DNA from: Cytophagales bacterium
GTDB lineage: Bacteria; Bacteroidota; Bacteroidia; Cytophagales; Cyclobacteriaceae
Length of the DNA: 16,099 nucleotides
Direction of reading: 5' to 3'
Assembly (NCBI GenBank): GCA_020063545.1
Contig: JAGUUF010000009.1
Span: 1-16,099 of the forward strand
How positions within the stretch are numbered: the stretch's first letter is position 1; the number at the start of each line of letters is the position of its first letter. This document shows, one piece after another, positions 12,579-16,099 of the stretch. The notes under the pieces are model-generated. The model saw only the letters and a program-made list of their open reading frames with translations. It had not been told where the DNA came from and did not search any database. The translations under genes and the position numbers were made by a program.

Positions 12579-14260
12579 GGCGTTGCTTCGGGCTTATACT
12601 CGCATTGCTGATACTCTCCTGCTCAACAAACGAGCAAGCCGACCTGGTATTAATCAACGGAAAAATATGGACAGGCGATGAACAACTTCCGTGGGCCGGA
12701 TGGGTGGCTGTAAAAGGCGGAAAGATTCTCCAGGTTGGAACCAACGATAAACCTTTTGCAGGAAAAGCAACTGAAACGATTGACCTGGCCGGGCGGTTAA
12801 TGGTGCCGGGTTTTAACGATTCGCATGTGCATTTTGCTTCGGCCGGGCACCTGTTGCTCAACATCAACCTGCTCGATGTGAACAATACCGATGCGTTCAT
12901 CGAGCGGGTAAAAGAAACAACGCAGCGACTTCCCAAAGGAAGCTGGATTACCCGTGGCGACTGGGGCGCATACGAGGCCTGGGCTATGGGCTCTGCCGGT
13001 GGCGACACCAGGAAACGCAGCTTTGTTCCGCATCGCAACCTGATTGATTCCATCACAACCGATCACCCGGTGCTGGTTACCCGCTTCGACCGGAAAATGG
13101 GTTTAGCCAACGCAGCAGCCCTGGATTTCCTGGGTATTGATTCAGAAACCGGAATCCTCGAAGGAACACTGCTAACGGATGCGCTGAAAAAAATTCCGGA
13201 GAAATCGGTTGAACAAAAACTTGCCGAATCGCGCAGGGTGTTGGAAGAATGCCGCAGGTGGGGTGTAACCACCGTGCAGGATATGTCGCCCCCCGACCAG
13301 CTTGACGTTTACGGGGAACTGAGAAAAAGAGGTGAACTCACCTGCCGCATTAACTTCAGTCCATCGCGGTTAATCGAATACGAAATGATGAAGCAGAAAG
13401 GCTGGTCGATTACGCACACAACGAATAAACAAAAAACTGCCGGAGACGAATGGATCAGTTTCGGTACATTAAAAACCCACATTGACGGTATTATGGGTGC
13501 GCGCACGGCCATGTTCTTTCAGCCGTACAGCGACAACGACCGCGAAAACCTGAACTGGCGCGGAAGCTGGCGTGAGTTTTCGCAAGACATGCCCTCGTTC
13601 AAAGAAATGATCATCAAAGCCGATGAAGCCAATATCCAATTGCGCATCCACGCCATTGGCGATATGGCAAACTATATTCTGTTGGATATTCTGGACACAC
13701 TGCAGGCAGTGAATGGCCCGAAAGAAAGAAGGTTCCGGCTCGTGCACGCACAGGTAATCCGCCAGGAAGATTTCGCAAAACTGCGCGGGAAAAACATCAT
13801 TGCCGAAGTGCAGCCCTACCACGTAACTGATGACATGCGGTGGATGGAGGAACGCATCGGCTACGAACGCTGTAAAGGCGCATACGCATTTAAGACCCTG
13901 CAGGAAAACGGGTGCACACTATCGTTCGGCTCCGACTGGCCCGGCACCAACGCCTCGTACTACCCGGTTAATCCGTTCTTTGGTTTGTATGCTGCCGTTA
14001 CCCGGCAAACGTTAACAGGGGAACCCGCGGAAGGCTGGTTTCCCGAACAGCGGGTAAGCCTGGAAGAGGCGCTTAAGGCATATACCTATGGCTCAGCTTT
14101 CGGAGCATTTGAGGAAACGATAAAAGGCACCATTTCGCCCGGTAAACTTGCCGACTTTGCCGTGCTGGATACCGATCTGTTTTCAACTTCACCCGACCGG
14201 TGGCTGAAAGCAAATGTGGATTTAACAATTGTTGGTGGAAAAATCGTCTTCAGCAGGTAA
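12575..14260 (+). CDS. YtcJ-type amidohydrolase lipoprotein (amidohydrolase family 3)
   Basis: This protein has 561 residues. The signal MRRCFGLILALLILSC makes Cys16 the lipid site; an envelope location is notable because many YtcJ relatives are cytoplasmic. The domain order is the usual one: a beta-sandwich start (DLVLINGKIWTGDE, then GGKILQVG), NDSHVHF with the metal pair His84/His86, Lys300 in FGTLKTHIDG, His359 in RIHAIGD, His391 in LVHAQV, Asp454 in SFGSDWPGT, and a C-terminal sandwich return (ISPGKLADFAVLDTDLF, VDLTIVGGKIVFSR). All expected metal and catalytic positions of the amidohydrolase superfamily are present, so it should be active. Family members cleave cyclic amides, N-acyl or N-formyl groups; the substrate here is unknown. 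The ATG overlaps the TGA of the serine hydrolase gene, so it is translated from the same message. It is the last gene of the run; a hairpin overlaps its stop codon. Confidence 0.9.
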   Translation: MRRCFGLILALLILSCSTNEQADLVLINGKIWTGDEQLPWAGWVAVKGGKILQVGTNDKPFAGKATETIDLAGRLMVPGFNDSHVHFASAGHLLLNINLLDVNNTDAFIERVKETTQRLPKGSWITRGDWGAYEAWAMGSAGGDTRKRSFVPHRNLIDSITTDHPVLVTRFDRKMGLANAAALDFLGIDSETGILEGTLLTDALKKIPEKSVEQKLAESRRVLEECRRWGVTTVQDMSPPDQLDVYGELRKRGELTCRINFSPSRLIEYEMMKQKGWSITHTTNKQKTAGDEWISFGTLKTHIDGIMGARTAMFFQPYSDNDRENLNWRGSWREFSQDMPSFKEMIIKADEANIQLRIHAIGDMANYILLDILDTLQAVNGPKERRFRLVHAQVIRQEDFAKLRGKNIIAEVQPYHVTDDMRWMEERIGYERCKGAYAFKTLQENGCTLSFGSDWPGTNASYYPVNPFFGLYAAVTRQTLTGEPAEGWFPEQRVSLEEALKAYTYGSAFGAFEETIKGTISPGKLADFAVLDTDLFSTSPDRWLKANVDLTIVGGKIVFSR

Positions 14261-14270
14261 AACTACCTGC
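14253..14270 (+). other. Hairpin over the amidohydrolase stop codon
   Basis: GCAGGTA (14253-14259) and TACCTGC (14264-14270) form a perfect 7-bp stem with loop AAAC. The TAA stop (14258-14260) lies partly in the stem. No T-run follows, so it is not a standard intrinsic terminator; it may protect the 3' end of the operon message or be a weak pause site. Confidence 0.4.
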
Positions 14271-14339
14271 CGCCATGCAGAGAAAACACCAACAACACAC
14301 TATTTTTTGTAACCCATTATCCGTTTGGTCAATGAAACA

Positions 14340-14360
14340 AAGCCTGTATGCCTCAGGCTT
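14340..14360 (+). terminator. Hairpin between the operon and recQ, possible weak terminator
   Basis: AAGCCTG (14340-14346) and CAGGCTT (14354-14360) form a perfect 7-bp stem with a 7-base loop, 79 bp after the amidohydrolase stop and 30 bp before recQ. The trailing sequence AAGTTTCCTGTATTTT is T-rich but interrupted. It could end the operon transcript or lie in the recQ leader. Confidence 0.35.
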
Positions 14361-14390
14361 AAGTTTCCTGTATTTTAGTAATATTGATAC

Positions 14391-16099
14391 ATGCACGACC
14401 CGCTTATCATTTTGCGCAAGTACTGGAAGCACATGCACTTCCGGCCGTTACAGCGCGAAATTATCCATGCCGTGCTGGCCGGCCACGATACGCTCGCGTT
14501 GCTGCCAACGGGCGGAGGGAAATCGGTGTGCTTCCAGGTGCCTGCCATGATGCACGAAGGCACCTGCATTGTAATAACCCCGCTTATTGCACTGATGAAG
14601 GACCAGGTGGAAAGCCTGGAGCGGAAAGGCATCCATGCAGTTGCCGTTCACTCCGGCATGACGCGCGATGCCATCGACATCACCCTCGACAATTGTGTTC
14701 ATGGTTCAGTCAAGTTCCTGTACATATCGCCCGAACGGATTCAGACCGAGCTCTTCCGCATGCGCGTACAACAGATGAAAATCTCCCTCATTGCCGTTGA
14801 CGAAGCCCATTGCATTTCGCAATGGGGGTACGACTTTCGCCCGCCTTACCTGAAGATTGCTGACGTAAGAGCCCTGTTGCCCGGTGTACCCGTTATTGCA
14901 TTAACTGCATCGGCTACGCCACTGGTTAAAGACGATATAATCGAAAAGCTGCAGTTCGGGCAACCCCACCAGGTTTTTCAGCAAACCTTTGCGCGCGACA
15001 ACCTGTCGTTCGTGGTGCGCAAAACCGAAAACAAGGGCAAAAAACTTCTTGAAATATTGCAGAAAGTTCAGGGCCCGGCCATTATTTACGTGCGTTCACG
15101 CAAAGCCACCCAGGAAGTGGCCGCGTGGCTAAACCAACTGAATATACCCGCTAATTACTACCATGCCGGGATACCGTTTGACCAGCGCGGCAAAAGCCAG
15201 GATGAGTGGCTGCGAAACATTAAGCGGGTAATGGTGGCCACCAACGCCTTTGGTATGGGCATCGACAAAGCCGATGTGCGCACCGTTGTTCACCTCGATT
15301 TACCCGAAAACCTCGAATCGTATTACCAGGAAGCCGGCCGTGCCGGGCGCGATGGCAAGCGTGCGTATGCGGTTATCCTGTACGAAGATGCCGACATCGC
15401 CAGCCTTGAGGCAAAGGTAAGCCAGTCGCAGCCGGAAGTGACCTACCTGAAACACGTGTACCAGGCGCTTGCCAATTATTACCAGCTGGCTGTTGGCAGT
15501 GCCGAAGGAGAGAGCTTTGATTTCGATATTCACAACTTTTCTGATCGTTTCTCTTTGCAGATGGCGGAAGTGTACAGCGCTCTTAAAAAACTGGAAGAGG
15601 AAGGTCTAATCGCATTCAGTGAAAGCTACTACAGCCCCTCGAAACTTCACCTGAAGATGGAACCTGATGAACTGTATGCCTTCCAGGTGGCCAACGCAAC
15701 GTTCGATCCGTTTATCAAGATGTTGCTCAGGTTGTATGGCGGCCAGCTGTACAGCGGGTATGTAAAAATTTCGGAAGACTACCTGGCCAGGGCCATGAAA
15801 ACCACTGCAGCTGAGATCACCGCGATGCTGACGCACCTGCACGCGCTGCATGCCGTGGTGTACCAGCCGCGTAAGGACAGTCCGCAGGTAACGTTTGTGC
15901 TTGCCCGCCAGGATGTCGACCGGTTGCCGCTTAACATACAGCGCTTGAAAGCACGCAAGGAACTGGCCGAAGCAAAAATGAAAGCGATGGTAACCTACAC
16001 TACCGCTACGCACCGTTGCCGGATGAACCTGATCCAGGATTATTTTGGCGAAGAAACCTGGCAAGCCTGCGGCAAGTGCGATGTGTGCATAGCAAAAAA
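14391..16099 (+). CDS. recQ: ATP-dependent DNA helicase RecQ (3' partial)
   Basis: The frame opens with ATG at 14391, preceded in frame by TGA at 14385, and is still open at the window edge (569 codons seen). RecQ is a cytoplasmic 3'-5' helicase acting in recombination and replication-fork repair. Visible motifs are FRPLQREII (17-25, the RecQ motif 0 region), Walker A LPTGGGKS (38-45, Lys44), TPLIALMKDQ, DEAH (137-140) in VDEAHCISQWGYDFRP, TASATP, YVRSRK, the YYHAG strand, ATNAFGMGIDK and YYQEAGRAGRDG with the arginine finger. The zinc site is complete: Cys543, Cys560, Cys563 and Cys566 (CRMN...CGKCDVC). The protein ends shortly after, so any winged-helix remainder or HRDC domain lies outside the window; whether HRDC is present cannot be told. 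It is 130 bp downstream of the amidohydrolase, on the same strand but functionally unrelated, so probably a separate unit. It is the only clearly cytoplasmic protein here. Confidence 0.96.
   Translation, partial: MHDPLIILRKYWKHMHFRPLQREIIHAVLAGHDTLALLPTGGGKSVCFQVPAMMHEGTCIVITPLIALMKDQVESLERKGIHAVAVHSGMTRDAIDITLDNCVHGSVKFLYISPERIQTELFRMRVQQMKISLIAVDEAHCISQWGYDFRPPYLKIADVRALLPGVPVIALTASATPLVKDDIIEKLQFGQPHQVFQQTFARDNLSFVVRKTENKGKKLLEILQKVQGPAIIYVRSRKATQEVAAWLNQLNIPANYYHAGIPFDQRGKSQDEWLRNIKRVMVATNAFGMGIDKADVRTVVHLDLPENLESYYQEAGRAGRDGKRAYAVILYEDADIASLEAKVSQSQPEVTYLKHVYQALANYYQLAVGSAEGESFDFDIHNFSDRFSLQMAEVYSALKKLEEEGLIAFSESYYSPSKLHLKMEPDELYAFQVANATFDPFIKMLLRLYGGQLYSGYVKISEDYLARAMKTTAAEITAMLTHLHALHAVVYQPRKDSPQVTFVLARQDVDRLPLNIQRLKARKELAEAKMKAMVTYTTATHRCRMNLIQDYFGEETWQACGKCDVCIAK

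Noticed and set aside
12565..13056. Long open frame of 163 codons on the minus strand
   Set aside because: It lies wholly opposite the amidohydrolase gene, whose motifs are complete, and its translation has no recognisable domain or signal. It is an antisense shadow of GC-rich coding sequence.
14384..14800. 138-codon plus-strand frame at the start of recQ
   Set aside because: It overlaps recQ in another frame; the recQ frame contains the RecQ motif 0 region, Walker A and DEAH motifs, and this one gives a low-complexity Arg/His/Cys-rich translation.
15606..16064. 152-codon minus-strand frame opposite recQ
   Set aside because: It is antisense to the intact RecQ C-terminal region, including the zinc-binding cysteines, and no motif supports it.
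1..16099. CRISPR arrays, tRNA or rRNA genes, toxin-antitoxin pairs, transposases, phage genes and other defence systems
   Set aside because: I looked for spaced repeats, cloverleaf-like stems and characteristic protein motifs on both strands and saw none. RecQ alone, next to envelope hydrolases, is not evidence of a defence island.

Overview
The window reads as chromosomal DNA of a member of the phylum Bacteroidota. The evidence is a C-terminal type IX secretion sorting domain on the first protein, an S46 dipeptidyl-peptidase, several lipoproteins with relaxed Bacteroidota-style lipoboxes (one followed by the acidic surface-export motif CSDDE), an exact TTG-N19-TAnnTTTG promoter, and weak or absent Shine-Dalgarno sequences. 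The overall character (about 50% GC in the core part, many envelope hydrolases) would fit a Cytophagales-type environmental bacterium, but that rank is inference.

Layout. 1-2116: the 3' part of a secreted LVIVD-repeat/fibronectin III protein. 2332-3186: a secreted protein of unknown function with a JAMM-like HSH...D motif. 3249-4388: a predicted surface lipoprotein with its own clear promoter. 4395-4554 (minus): a decayed copy of the last 53 codons of an S46 peptidase gene. 4673-5518: an AT-rich, membrane-anchored putative esterase. 5619-7772 (minus): the intact S46 peptidase. 7837-9207 (minus): a membrane-anchored protein of the neutral ceramidase family. After a 230-bp divergent intergenic region, 9438-14260 (plus) is a tight three-gene run of lipoprotein enzymes: an M28 metallopeptidase, a beta-lactamase-fold serine hydrolase and a YtcJ-type amidohydrolase. 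14391 to the end of the window is recQ, cut off just after its zinc-binding cysteines.

Function. Apart from recQ, every gene encodes a protein predicted to leave the cytoplasm, and most are hydrolases. Together they suggest a scavenging and envelope-processing set. S46 and M28 enzymes would release dipeptides and amino acids, the serine hydrolase and amidohydrolase could act on amide, ester or N-acyl bonds, and the ceramidase-like protein could act on sphingolipids, which many Bacteroidota make. That these act as one pathway is inference; only the three-gene plus-strand run (24-bp gap, then a 4-bp ATGA overlap) is good evidence of co-expression.

History. The left third is a composition mosaic (AT-rich 1-3186, GC-rich 3249-4388, AT-rich about 4555-5618, GC-rich thereafter). 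The esterase sits between two direct copies of the S46 3' end: 160 bp each, no gaps, 147/160 identical, with 9 of 13 differences synonymous. This is the clearest unusual signal in the window. It points to an old S46 paralogue or foreign allele and a later insertion, replacement or deletion. I found no CRISPR array, tRNA, rRNA, transposase or recognisable defence system.
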